64,000 nucleotides of DNA from JAFGCY01 sp964609245. GTDB lineage: Bacteria > 4484-113 > JAFGCY01. The notes under the pieces are model-generated. The model did not search any database. It was not told the origin of the DNA and saw only the letters and a program-made list of their open reading frames with translations. Each line of letters starts with the position of its first letter. The first letter of the stretch is position 1. Positions 25,375 to 34,070 of this stretch are shown in pieces. The position numbers and the translations under genes were made by a program. The stretch is from contig CAZSSB010000007.1 of NCBI GenBank assembly GCA_964609245.1, forward strand, positions 1 to 64,000, given 5' to 3'.

Positions 25375-26466
25375 GTGTACGCGGCGATCGAAACCAGCTT
25401 CGACGAGACGGGCATCGCGATCTGCGACGCGCAGGGACGGCTTCAAGCCTCGCTGCTGGCCAGCCAGATCGAGCGGCACAAGCCCTACGGCGGCTGCGTG
25501 CCGGAGCTGGCGGCGCGCACGCACCTGTCGGACCTGCCCCAGCTCTGGGCCCAACTCGATCCTGATCTTGTGTCGCAGATCACTCACCTTGGTGTCACCG
25601 CCGGGCCGGGCCTGCCCGGCTGTCTGCTGGCGGGGATCAACTTCGCCCGTGGCGTCGCCCGCGCCCTCCGCGTGCCGCTCTACGGCCTCAACCACCTGAC
25701 CGGCCATGTCTTCAGCCCGTTCATCCCCGATCAGGGCGGCGCTGCGCCTCAGGATGCAGCCGCTGCCGACATCCCCTGCCCTCACCTCGCGCTGCTGATC
25801 AGCGGCGGCCACACCGAGCTGTTTCTGGTCCACGGCCTGACGGACCTTCAGCTGCTGGGCCAGACCCGCGACGACGCGGTCGGCGAGCTTCTGGACAAGG
25901 TCAGCGCGATGCTGGGCCACGGCTATCCCGGCGGCGCCGTGCTGGAGCAGCTGGCGCGCCGGCACCCGGGCCTGAGCGACGATGCCCGCTACGAGGGAGA
26001 CTACTCTCTGCCCGTACCGATGCGCGGCTCCGGTGATCTCAACTTCAGCTACAGCGGACTCAAGACGGCGGTGCTGAGAATTGCCCGCATGGGCGACCCC
26101 GTCGGTGACAAGGTCCTGCCGGCTGAGCAACACCCATCCCTGCTGGCAGCGCTGTTCTCAGTGGTCGCCGAGTCGCTGTGGATCAAGGTGGCTGACGCCG
26201 TGGCCCAACATGGTGTGCAGCTGGTCACGGTCTCCGGCGGCGTGGCGATCAACGGTTTCATCCGGCGGCGGTTCCAGGCGGAGGCGGACAAGCTGGGCGC
26301 CCAGGTGAAGTTCGCCGCTGCGCGCTTCTGTCTGGACAACGCCGACATGATGGCCTGGCTGCTCAGGCTGACGGTCGAGGCCGGAGTCGAGCCCGCGCAG
26401 TTCGACGCCGACTGCAACTGGAATCCGGGGCTTCAGGCCGGGGAGCTTGAGTGCGCCAGCGACTGA
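25375..26466 (+). CDS. tsaD: tRNA t6A synthesis protein TsaD
   Basis: TsaD transfers the threonylcarbamoyl group to A37 of ANN-decoding tRNAs, an essential step in t6A formation. The protein has 363 residues from GTG. The start YAAIETSFDETGIAI matches the ASKHA opening of the family, with Phe where most have Cys. The metal-binding HxxxH is in NHLTGHV (near residues 106 and 110). LALLISGGHTELFLV and FSGLKTAV-like SYSGLKTAVLR follow. A third metal ligand region is CLDNADMMAW. The frame is open far upstream, but those residues are unlike TsaD. Its end overlaps the next gene by 16 bp. tsaB and tsaE are not nearby. Confidence 0.94.
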   Translation: MYAAIETSFDETGIAICDAQGRLQASLLASQIERHKPYGGCVPELAARTHLSDLPQLWAQLDPDLVSQITHLGVTAGPGLPGCLLAGINFARGVARALRVPLYGLNHLTGHVFSPFIPDQGGAAPQDAAAADIPCPHLALLISGGHTELFLVHGLTDLQLLGQTRDDAVGELLDKVSAMLGHGYPGGAVLEQLARRHPGLSDDARYEGDYSLPVPMRGSGDLNFSYSGLKTAVLRIARMGDPVGDKVLPAEQHPSLLAALFSVVAESLWIKVADAVAQHGVQLVTVSGGVAINGFIRRRFQAEADKLGAQVKFAAARFCLDNADMMAWLLRLTVEAGVEPAQFDADCNWNPGLQAGELECASD

Positions 26467-27089
26467 GGCTGCGCTACCGCAAGGATCAGGTGCTGATGTA
26501 CGTCGGCCACCGCGACCTGCTGCGCTTCGTGATCCGTCTGCTGCGCCGCGCCGAGATCCCCTTCGCCACCAGCGGCAAGTACTCGCCCAAGCCGCGCTTG
26601 ACCTTCGGCCCGGCACTCCCGCTGGGCGTGCTGGCTGACAACGAACTGCTGGACATCGAGCTGCGCGAGGAGCTGGACTGGGGTGGACAAGAAGTGCAGG
26701 ACGCCGCTGTCCGGCTGGCGAAGGCATCCCAGCCCCGGGACTTCGTCGTCGCGCTGGCCGCCATGCCCCCGGCCGCCCTGCCGGTCAGCAAGCTGGTCAA
26801 CGCCGCGCGCTACCGCCTGGAATACAACGAACCGGCGGATGGGGTGATGACCGCGCTCGACTCCGCCGACCTCACGGCCCAGACCGCCGCCGGCAAGCAG
26901 CAGGATCTGCGCACCGCCCTGCTGGATTGCAGCTGCGCTGGTCGGATTCTCACGCTGGACGGCGCCGCCAGCGGCCAGCTTAATCTCAATATCGTGCGCC
27001 TGGCGGACCGGCTTGCGGAGTTGACGGGTTGCCAGCCCGCGCTGATCGCGCGCGAGTGCCTGCTGGATCACAGCGGCCGGCCGATCTAG
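26451..27089 (+). CDS. DUF2344 / radical-SAM-linked protein
   Basis: A protein of 212 residues matching the DUF2344 family (TIGR03936), usually fused or adjacent to a B12-binding radical SAM protein. Signatures are RLRYRKDQVLMYVGHRDLL, the helix FVIRLLRRAEIPFATSGKY, and PKPRLTFGPALPLGVLADNE. Here it stands alone and overlaps the end of tsaD by 16 bp, starting at GTG, so it is translationally coupled to t6A synthesis rather than to a radical SAM enzyme. No molecular function is established. Its stop overlaps the stop of the convergent gene at 27086 within a shared CTAG. Confidence 0.82.
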   Translation: MRQRLRLRYRKDQVLMYVGHRDLLRFVIRLLRRAEIPFATSGKYSPKPRLTFGPALPLGVLADNELLDIELREELDWGGQEVQDAAVRLAKASQPRDFVVALAAMPPAALPVSKLVNAARYRLEYNEPADGVMTALDSADLTAQTAAGKQQDLRTALLDCSCAGRILTLDGAASGQLNLNIVRLADRLAELTGCQPALIARECLLDHSGRPI

Positions 27090-27319
27090 GCATCGCGACC
27101 CGCTTCGGGGGCGCTCAGAAGCTCATTCAACTCCGCCAGCAGCGCGTCAAAGGCCGCGCCTTCGATCTTGCGATACTCGGCCAGCTCGCGCAGCGAGCCC
27201 CAGAACACCTCGCCGCACTGGGTGCAGATAACGTTGCGATCCCCCAACCAGCGCTGCGCGGCCGGGAACGCTTCAAGCAGGGCATCCACCGGTTCATTCC
27301 CTGTCAGCGGCAGCCGCAT
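27086..27319 (-). CDS. Small DUF1858-like protein
   Basis: A 77-residue protein whose pattern matches DUF1858-type domains: EPVDALLEAFPAAQRWL, a Cys-x-x-Cys (VICTQCGEV), LRELAEYRKIE and FDALLAELNELL. Such domains occur with hybrid-cluster and iron-sulfur repair proteins and may bind metal or a cluster. It lies 16 bp downstream of nuoN on the same strand and is probably the last gene of the complex I operon. A role in cluster handling for complex I is an inference. Confidence 0.68.
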   Translation of the reverse strand: MRLPLTGNEPVDALLEAFPAAQRWLGDRNVICTQCGEVFWGSLRELAEYRKIEGAAFDALLAELNELLSAPEAGRDA

Positions 27320-27335
27320 CGCAGTCCGATCCTCG

Positions 27336-28904
27336 CTATAACCCGCCGAGCTGGCAGCTCTGCGCCCAGTAGATCAGCACCTGGGGCATCACGCCCAGCA
27401 GCAGCGTCAGACCGACCGTCACGATGCCCGTTAGCACGTAGGCCGTCGGCATCCGCATCAGCGCCAGGTCGGCGGCGCCCGGCGCCCGCTGCTGCATGTA
27501 CATCGCCAGCACGAACCGCAGGTAGTAGTAGACGCTGACCACGCTGTTGAGCACCGCCAGGATCACCAGGCCGTAGAGCCCGGCCTGCCAGGCATCGGTG
27601 AACACCATCAGCTTGCCGATGAAACCCAGCGTCAGCGGGAAGCCCGCCATGCTGAGCAGCAGCACCGCGAAGGCCAGCGAGGTCACCGGCGCGCGCCGCG
27701 ACAGCTCGTTCATCTCGTCGAGATAGATGTCGTCCTGCCCGGCCGGCGCCAGATAGCTGATCAGCACGAAGGCCCCCAGCCCGGCCAGCCCGTAGCCCAC
27801 CAGGTAGACCAGCACGCTGGTCGCGGTCGCCGCCGACCCGGCCGACAACCCGACCGCGATGTAGCCGGTGTGCGCGATCGCCGAATAGGCCAGCAGCCGC
27901 TTGGCGCTCATCTGGTGGATCGCCAGCAGGTTGCCGACGATCATCGAGAGCGCGGCGACCAGCACCAGTCCCGTCCGCCAGACGGCGGGGTCGAGCTGCG
28001 GCAGCCCCTCCAGGATCAGCCTGAGCGCCGCGGCGAAGACCGCCAGTTTGACGCCCGCCGCCATGAAACCCGTGATCGGCGTCGGTGCGCCCTGATAGAC
28101 GTCGGGCACCCAGGCATGGAACGGCACCAGCGCCAGCTTGAAGGCCAGCCCGGCCCCGACCAGCGCCAGACCGACCACGAAGATCGTCGACAGCTCCAGG
28201 TTGTGCATCGCGTAGTGCGCGATCGCGGCGTAGTTCAGGTGGCCGACGATACCGTAGACCAGCGCCGAGCCGTAGATGAAGAAGCCGCTGGCGAACGCCC
28301 CCAGCAGGAAGTACTTCAGCGAGCTCTCCTGGTTGGCGCGGCTGCGCTCGTCGAGCCCGCACAGCACGTACAGCGGCAGCGACAGAATCTCGATCGAGAT
28401 GAAGGTGATCAGCAGGTCGCGGCTCATCCCCAGCAGCATCATCCCGCTGGCGCTGAGCAGCAGCAGCGGAAACAGCTCGCTGCGGTGCAGGCCGCGGCGC
28501 CTGAGATAAGGCAGCAGGCTCAGTGCCGCCAGCAGCAGAATGCCGCAGACCACCAGCATGATGAAGATCGAGAAGTAGTCGATCGACAGGGCCCCCGCCG
28601 TCCAGCTCGGTGAGTCGCCCTGAGCGCCCACCACCCGCGGCGCGCCGACCGCGGTGAACAGCTGCGCCAGTACGCTCGCCCCACTGGCGCTGAGCTGCTG
28701 CCACATCACCAGCGCATACACCGCGGCGGCAACGGTGCCCGCGACAGTGATCACGAAGCTGGGCGTCAGTGAGAGCCCGCGCTTAACGCGCGCCATCCGC
28801 ACAGCGACGTCGGCCGCCAGCAGTACCAGGGCCGTCGCCACAATGAGCAGGACCGGCCCCAGGTAGCCCATCTGTCCCAGGTTGAGGACCACTGGATTGC
28901 TCAC
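27336..28904 (-). CDS. nuoN: NADH-quinone oxidoreductase subunit N
   Basis: NuoN is one of the three antiporter-like membrane subunits of complex I, moving protons across the inner membrane. The protein has 522 hydrophobic residues. The family motifs are visible: the first-half proton-channel helix with Glu (FLISIEILSLPLYVLCGL-like segment near 175), LKYFLLGAFASGFFIYGSALVYG, and the broken helix with Lys in FKLALVPFHAWVPDVYQGAPTP. The second half has HQMSAKRLLAYSAIAHTGYI. It starts at GTG, overlapping the nuoM stop by 4 bp. Confidence 0.96.
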   Translation of the reverse strand: MSNPVVLNLGQMGYLGPVLLIVATALVLLAADVAVRMARVKRGLSLTPSFVITVAGTVAAAVYALVMWQQLSASGASVLAQLFTAVGAPRVVGAQGDSPSWTAGALSIDYFSIFIMLVVCGILLLAALSLLPYLRRRGLHRSELFPLLLLSASGMMLLGMSRDLLITFISIEILSLPLYVLCGLDERSRANQESSLKYFLLGAFASGFFIYGSALVYGIVGHLNYAAIAHYAMHNLELSTIFVVGLALVGAGLAFKLALVPFHAWVPDVYQGAPTPITGFMAAGVKLAVFAAALRLILEGLPQLDPAVWRTGLVLVAALSMIVGNLLAIHQMSAKRLLAYSAIAHTGYIAVGLSAGSAATATSVLVYLVGYGLAGLGAFVLISYLAPAGQDDIYLDEMNELSRRAPVTSLAFAVLLLSMAGFPLTLGFIGKLMVFTDAWQAGLYGLVILAVLNSVVSVYYYLRFVLAMYMQQRAPGAADLALMRMPTAYVLTGIVTVGLTLLLGVMPQVLIYWAQSCQLGGL

Positions 28905-30526
28905 TGGTCACCTCCCGCGTCGCGTCGCGTCAGCAGCGCGGTGACCGCCTGCTCACCGAGCGTAGATCGGACTATCAGCTGTTCTTCGGCGCGCTGCTCG
29001 GCGTCCTCCATCAGCTGAATGACCGGGCGGCTGTCGGGCGTGACCCGCCCGAGGAACATCGTGGGGAAGAGCCCGATCACGAATGCCATCACCGCCAGCG
29101 GCAGCACCGACCAGACCTCGCGCGGCACCAGATCGCGCAGCTCACGATTCTCGGGCCGCGTGATTTCGCCAAAGAACACGCGGCGGAACATATATAGCAG
29201 GTAGACCGCCGCCAGGATCACGCCGGTGGTGGCGATCAGCGTCATCAGCCAGTTGACCTGGAAGCTGCCGATCAGGATCAGGAACTCACCGACGAACCCG
29301 TTAAGCGACGGCAGGCCGACGCTGCTGAGCATCATCACCAGGAAGAAGTTGAAGTAGACCGGCATCGGGCGCGCCAGCCCGCCGAAGTCGGCGATCAGCC
29401 GCGTGTGCCGGCGGTCGTAGATGAACCCGACCAGCATGAACAACGCGCCGGTGCTGATACCGTGACTGACCATCTGCAGGATCGCGCCGTCCACCGCCCA
29501 TTGCTGGAAGCTGAACAGCCCCAACATCACGAAGCCGAGGTGCGCCACCGAGCTGTAGGCCACCAGCCGCTTGACGTCGATCTGCACGGCCGCCACCAGT
29601 GCGCCGTAGATGATTCCGACCACGGACAGCGCCATGATCAGCTCACGCATGGTGAACACCAGCGCGCCGCCGCCCAGCGGATAGAACGGCGCATCCGGGA
29701 ACAGCGGGATCGCGAAGCGGATGAAACCGTAGGTGCCCATCTTCAGCAGCACGCCCGCCAGGATGATCGAGCCGGCCGTCGGCGCCTCGGTGTGCGCGTC
29801 GGGCAGCCAGGTATGGAACGGGAACAGCGGAACCTTGATGGCGAAGGCCAGCGCGAATGCCAGGAAGCACCACAGCTGGAAGCTCGCCGGCTTCGGCATG
29901 GCCATCAACGCGGCCAGATCGAAGCTGCCGACATGCTCGGCATTGAAGTTCCCCGAGTGCAGGTACAGCGCGATGACGGCGACCAGCATCAGCAGCGAGC
30001 CGACCATCGTGTACAGCACGAACTTGGTGGTGGCGTAGAGGCGCTGCTTGCCGCCCCACATGCCGATCAGGAAGTACATCGGGATCAGCACGGCTTCCCA
30101 GAAGAAGTAGAACAGCAGCAGGTCCTGCGCCAGGAACACGCCGGTCACCGCGGTTTCCAGCACCAGCATCAGGATGTAGTAGGCCTTCTCGCGCGTCGTA
30201 ATCACGCCGATGCTGGACAGGATCGCCAGCGGGAACAGGAAGGTGTTGAGCAACACCAGCCACAGGCTGATCCCGTCGACGCCCATCGAGTAATACGCGT
30301 TGATCGCCGGAATCCAGGGCAGCTTCATCACGAAGTGCAGGCTGCCGTCGGCCTGGAATCCCACCAGCAGGTAGAGGCTGACCAGGAAGGTCGCAATGCT
30401 GACTCCCAGCGCGCCCCAGCGGAAGGCGCGCTTGTACTCGTTCGCGTTGGGCAGCACGAGCAGGACCAGCGCCCCCACCAGCGGCAGGAATGTGACGATC
30501 GAGAGAATGTTGTCCTCTATCAGCAC
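28901..30526 (-). CDS. nuoM: NADH-quinone oxidoreductase subunit M
   Basis: NuoM is an antiporter-like proton-pumping subunit, 541 residues. Motifs seen are LQLLFY-like LLLFYFFWEAVLIPMYFLIG with the key Glu, FAIKVPLFPFHTWLPDAHTEAP with the channel Lys, and DVKRLVAYSSVAHLGFVMLG in the second half. The start is GTG, 9 bp after nuoL. It overlaps the start of nuoN. The charged C-terminal tail of about 30 residues is cytoplasmic. Confidence 0.97.
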   Translation of the reverse strand: MLIEDNILSIVTFLPLVGALVLLVLPNANEYKRAFRWGALGVSIATFLVSLYLLVGFQADGSLHFVMKLPWIPAINAYYSMGVDGISLWLVLLNTFLFPLAILSSIGVITTREKAYYILMLVLETAVTGVFLAQDLLLFYFFWEAVLIPMYFLIGMWGGKQRLYATTKFVLYTMVGSLLMLVAVIALYLHSGNFNAEHVGSFDLAALMAMPKPASFQLWCFLAFALAFAIKVPLFPFHTWLPDAHTEAPTAGSIILAGVLLKMGTYGFIRFAIPLFPDAPFYPLGGGALVFTMRELIMALSVVGIIYGALVAAVQIDVKRLVAYSSVAHLGFVMLGLFSFQQWAVDGAILQMVSHGISTGALFMLVGFIYDRRHTRLIADFGGLARPMPVYFNFFLVMMLSSVGLPSLNGFVGEFLILIGSFQVNWLMTLIATTGVILAAVYLLYMFRRVFFGEITRPENRELRDLVPREVWSVLPLAVMAFVIGLFPTMFLGRVTPDSRPVIQLMEDAEQRAEEQLIVRSTLGEQAVTALLTRRDAGGDQ

Positions 30527-30535
30527 TCTCTACCC

Positions 30536-32626
30536 CTACTTGGTCAGGTTACACAACATCAGAATGACTGCGCCCAGCAGCACGTACAGGGCGTAGTTGC
30601 GGACGAAGCCGGTCTGCAGTGGCCGCGTCAGCTGGCCGATCACGCCGATCACCCACGCCGTGCCGTTGACGATCCCGTCCACGATCTTCAGATCGAAGAA
30701 CCGCCAGCAGGCGTAGGCCACCGCGGTGCCCGGCACCACGATCACCCGGTGATACAGCTCGTCGAAGAACCACTTGCCGAGACTGAATCCGTAGAGCGGT
30801 TTCAGCCGCTGCTTCCACTTCTCGGTAGCGCCAAAACGCGGCACGAACCAGACCCAGGACCAAATCAGGCCGATCAGCGCCAACAGCACGCTGAAGGCGG
30901 CAAACAGGATTTCGGTTGTCGTGTGGCTGCCCAGCATCACGAACGCCTCGTGATGGGCGGCCCCATGCTCCGCACCATGACCGGCTTCCATCGCACCATG
31001 CTCGGCCCCGTGCTCGGCGGCATGCGCGACCTCGACGGCCGGCACCTCGTGGGCTGCCGGCAACTCAACGAAGCTGGCCGGATCAGTGCTGGGCGCCATG
31101 AACGTCTTGAGCGTGGTGTGCTGCAGCCCCATCGTCCAGGGCGGCATGAATAACGCCGCGCCGCCAATGATCGCCAGTGCCGCCAGCACCACCAGCGGCA
31201 CCACCATCGCCGGCCCGGACTCGTGCGGGTGCTTGTGCTTGGCCTTGAAGTCGCTGGTCCAGCGCTCCTTGCCGAGGAACGTCTTATAGGTCACGCGTCC
31301 CATGTAGAACGCCGTCATCAGCGCGGTCAGCGCCGCGACAATCCACAGCACCGCCGGCGCCCAGCCAAACTCGGCCTGCCAGATGGCAATCTGCCAGAGG
31401 ATCTCGTCCTTGCTGAAGAATCCCGCAAAGGGGAAGATGCCGGCGATCGCCAGCGTACTGACCATGAACGTGGCGTAAGTCCAGGGCATGAACTTCCTGA
31501 GCGCACCCATGTAGCGCGTGTCCTGCTCCTCGTGCATGCCGTGGATCACGCTGCCGCTGCCGAGGAACAGGCAGGCTTTGAAGAACGCGTGCATCACCAC
31601 GTGGAAGATCGCCACCCAGTAGGCGCCCACGCCGCAGGCGATGAACATGTAGCCCAGCTGGCTGACCGTCGAGTAGGCCAGCACCTTCTTGATGTCGTGC
31701 TGGGTCAGCGCGATCGTCGCAGCCATGAATGCGGTGAAGCAGCCGACCACTGCGACAACGAAGCCCGCGGTCGGCGCCTGGGTGAAGATCGGATTGAGCC
31801 GGGCCACCATGTAGACACCGGCGGTGACCATTGTGGCGGCGTGGATCAGCGCGGAGACGGGCGTGGGGCCCGCCATCGCGTCGGGCAGCCAGATGTGCAG
31901 CGGGAACTGGGCGCTCTTACCGGTCGCACCGAGGAACAGGAACAGGCCGATCGCCAGCGGCACCCACGCTGCTGCACCGCTGAACACGTCCGCGGAGTGG
32001 TTGAAGATGTGGACGAAGTTCACGCTGCCGAAGTACAAGAACAGCATGAACAGGCCGATCAGCACGCCGAAGTCACCAATGCGGTTGACCACGAAGGCCT
32101 TCATCCCGCAGTTGGCGTTGTACATGTCGCGATACCAGAACCCGATCAGCAGGTAGCTGCACAGGCCGACACCCTCCCAGCCCACGAACATCACCAGGCC
32201 GTTGTTGGCCAGCACCAGGATCAGCATCATCGAGACGAACAGGTTCAGATAGGTGAAGAAGCGGCTGTACCCGTCGTCATGGGCCATGTAGCCCGTCGAG
32301 TAGATGTGGATCAGGAAGCTGACGCCGGTCACGAACAGCAGCATCACGATACTGAGCGGATCGACCAGCAGCGCCGCGTCGATCTGCAGGTTGCCGACGT
32401 GGATCCAGGGCCACAGCACCACCTCGTAGTACGGCCCGTCGCGAACCGTCCACAGCTGGAAGGCGTAGTCCATCCAGGTCAGCACCGCCACGGCGAAGCT
32501 CAGGCCCAGCGCCGTGCAGCCGATGATGCCGCTGACCAGCTTGCTGCGGATCAGGCGGCCGAAGATGCCGTTGACGACCACCCCTGCCAGTGGAAAGGCA
32601 ATCGCTAACCAGACGTATTCCAGCAT
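30536..32626 (-). CDS. nuoL: NADH-quinone oxidoreductase subunit L with a His-rich loop
   Basis: NuoL is the distal antiporter-like subunit carrying the long lateral helix, 696 residues. Motifs include VSFLIHIYSTGYMAHD, FVGWEGVGLCSYLLIGFWY with the key Glu, and FPLHIWLPDAMAGPTPVSAL with the channel Lys. DIKKVLAYSTVSQLGYM is in the second half. Residues about 527-560 contain an unusual Ala/His/Glu/Gly-rich stretch with about eight His (short repeats of the AEHGAEHGA kind) before the final helices. This loop is not a normal NuoL feature. GC-rich sequence there could also reflect repeat expansion. Confidence 0.97.
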   Translation of the reverse strand: MLEYVWLAIAFPLAGVVVNGIFGRLIRSKLVSGIIGCTALGLSFAVAVLTWMDYAFQLWTVRDGPYYEVVLWPWIHVGNLQIDAALLVDPLSIVMLLFVTGVSFLIHIYSTGYMAHDDGYSRFFTYLNLFVSMMLILVLANNGLVMFVGWEGVGLCSYLLIGFWYRDMYNANCGMKAFVVNRIGDFGVLIGLFMLFLYFGSVNFVHIFNHSADVFSGAAAWVPLAIGLFLFLGATGKSAQFPLHIWLPDAMAGPTPVSALIHAATMVTAGVYMVARLNPIFTQAPTAGFVVAVVGCFTAFMAATIALTQHDIKKVLAYSTVSQLGYMFIACGVGAYWVAIFHVVMHAFFKACLFLGSGSVIHGMHEEQDTRYMGALRKFMPWTYATFMVSTLAIAGIFPFAGFFSKDEILWQIAIWQAEFGWAPAVLWIVAALTALMTAFYMGRVTYKTFLGKERWTSDFKAKHKHPHESGPAMVVPLVVLAALAIIGGAALFMPPWTMGLQHTTLKTFMAPSTDPASFVELPAAHEVPAVEVAHAAEHGAEHGAMEAGHGAEHGAAHHEAFVMLGSHTTTEILFAAFSVLLALIGLIWSWVWFVPRFGATEKWKQRLKPLYGFSLGKWFFDELYHRVIVVPGTAVAYACWRFFDLKIVDGIVNGTAWVIGVIGQLTRPLQTGFVRNYALYVLLGAVILMLCNLTK

Positions 32627-32630
32627 TCCC

Positions 32631-32951
32631 CTAACCCCTCAGCAAGTTGATCTCATCGACGTCGATCCACTCACGCCGTTTAAACAGCGCGACGATGATC
32701 GCCAGCCCGATCGCCACCTCGGCGGCGGCAATCGCGATTACCATGAACGCGTAGACCTGCCCATCGAGCGCCGGCCACTGGTTGCTGTAATGCTGTTGGT
32801 TGAAGGCCACCAGCGCCACGTTGGCCGCGTTGAGCATCAGCTCGATGCACATGAAGATCACCACCGGATGCCGGCGGATCATCACCCCCAGCACGCCGAT
32901 GGTAAACAGCACGCCGGAAAGCACCAGACTGCCGGATACCATCTCGCTCAT
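32631..32951 (-). CDS. nuoK: NADH-quinone oxidoreductase subunit K
   Basis: NuoK is a small three-helix subunit of the complex I membrane arm, 106 residues. Family motifs are VLFTIGVLGVMIRRHPVVI, the Glu-bearing helix FMCIELMLNAANVALVAF, and AAAEVAIGLAIIVALF with the second conserved Glu. Its ATG overlaps the nuoJ stop in ATGA. It is followed by nuoL after 4 bp. Confidence 0.96.
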   Translation of the reverse strand: MSEMVSGSLVLSGVLFTIGVLGVMIRRHPVVIFMCIELMLNAANVALVAFNQQHYSNQWPALDGQVYAFMVIAIAAAEVAIGLAIIVALFKRREWIDVDEINLLRG

Positions 32952-33571
32952 GCCTGCACCTCCTCTCCGGCGTCCTCGGGTCTGACCACTGGGGCCGTGT
33001 CCGGCAGGCGGTCGCGGCCCTCACTGCGAATGTCGCGCGCCACCATCAGCGCGCCGACCATCGCGATCAGCAGCAGCACGCTGGTCAGCTCGAAGGGCAG
33101 CACGTGGTAGCTGAACAGCCAGTTGCCCAGCGGCCGCGGATCACCCATGCCCACCGCAGTGTCCGTCGCGGCGGCCACCAGCGACTCCCGGGCGCCGGAC
33201 GGCTCGCCGATCACCGTGCCGAAGGCGCTGCCGAAGGCGCCCCACAGCAGCAGCAGCAGGAAGGCGATCACCAGCAGCCCGCCCAGCACCAGCTGCCCCT
33301 TCAGCGCAGGTCGCATCCAGCGCCGCAGACGTGGCGACATGAAGAACATCACCACGAACAGGAACAGCACCATGATCGCGCCGGCGTAGACGATCAGCTG
33401 GATCGCGAACAGCACCGACGCGCTGAGCAGCAGGAAGATCACGGCGATCGCCATGAAATTGCCCACCAGCCACAGCGCGCTGTGCACCGGATTGCGCGAT
33501 GACAACATGCCGATGGCACAGACCACGGCAATCGCCGCCATCAACCACCAGCCCATCAGCTCATAACTCAT
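32948..33571 (-). CDS. nuoJ: NADH-quinone oxidoreductase subunit J
   Basis: NuoJ is a membrane-arm subunit with five helices that link quinone reduction to the proton half-channels. It has 207 residues from the ATG at 33571. The signatures are SSRNPVHSALWLVGNFMAIA and the pi-bulge helix IQLIVYAGAIMVLFLFVVMFF. I chose this ATG because it directly follows the nuoI stop by 4 bp. A longer frame exists, but its first 22 residues are unlike NuoJ. The C-terminal tail is Arg/Asp/Glu-rich. Confidence 0.95.
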   Translation of the reverse strand: MSYELMGWWLMAAIAVVCAIGMLSSRNPVHSALWLVGNFMAIAVIFLLLSASVLFAIQLIVYAGAIMVLFLFVVMFFMSPRLRRWMRPALKGQLVLGGLLVIAFLLLLLWGAFGSAFGTVIGEPSGARESLVAAATDTAVGMGDPRPLGNWLFSYHVLPFELTSVLLLIAMVGALMVARDIRSEGRDRLPDTAPVVRPEDAGEEVQA

Positions 33572-33575
33572 AGCT

Positions 33576-34070
33576 CTACCAGTAGAACTCCCGATCCAGG
33601 AGGTCTTCCTTGTGATACATGAATTTGTTCGGTTCACGCCGGCTGTCGTCGGCCAACTCGTATTCGTGCTTCATCACGATCGCGCCCGTCGGACAGGCTT
33701 CGGTGCACAGGCCGCAGAAGATGCAGCGCAACATGTCCATGTCATAGACCTTGGCATAGCGCTCGCCCGGGCTGTAGCGCTCCTCGTCCGTGTTCTCGCC
33801 GGGCACCACCGTGATCACCTCGGCCGGGCAGGCCGCCGCGCACAGCGCGCAGCCCACGCACTTCTCCAGGCCCTTGTAGGGGCCTTCGGTGTAGCGCTCC
33901 AGCCGGTGCAGGCCCCGGAATCGCTCGGCGACCTGCCGCTTCTGCTTGGGATACTGCACCGTCACGGTGTTGCGGCCGCCGAATGAGCCGCCGAACTGCC
34001 TCAGCGTAATCAACAGGCCCTGGGCCAGGGCTTTGATCCTGCCAAGCAGTGAGACCTTAACGCGGGACAT
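33576..34070 (-). CDS. nuoI: NADH-quinone oxidoreductase subunit I
   Basis: NuoI carries the two [4Fe-4S] clusters (N6a, N6b) that lead electrons toward N2, 164 residues. The cluster motifs are CVGCALCAAACP near 71 and CIFCGLCTEACP near 115. An N-terminal amphipathic helix anchors it to NuoH. The ATG lies inside the end of nuoH, with 14 bp of overlap, showing translational coupling. Confidence 0.97.
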   Translation of the reverse strand: MSRVKVSLLGRIKALAQGLLITLRQFGGSFGGRNTVTVQYPKQKRQVAERFRGLHRLERYTEGPYKGLEKCVGCALCAAACPAEVITVVPGENTDEERYSPGERYAKVYDMDMLRCIFCGLCTEACPTGAIVMKHEYELADDSRREPNKFMYHKEDLLDREFYW

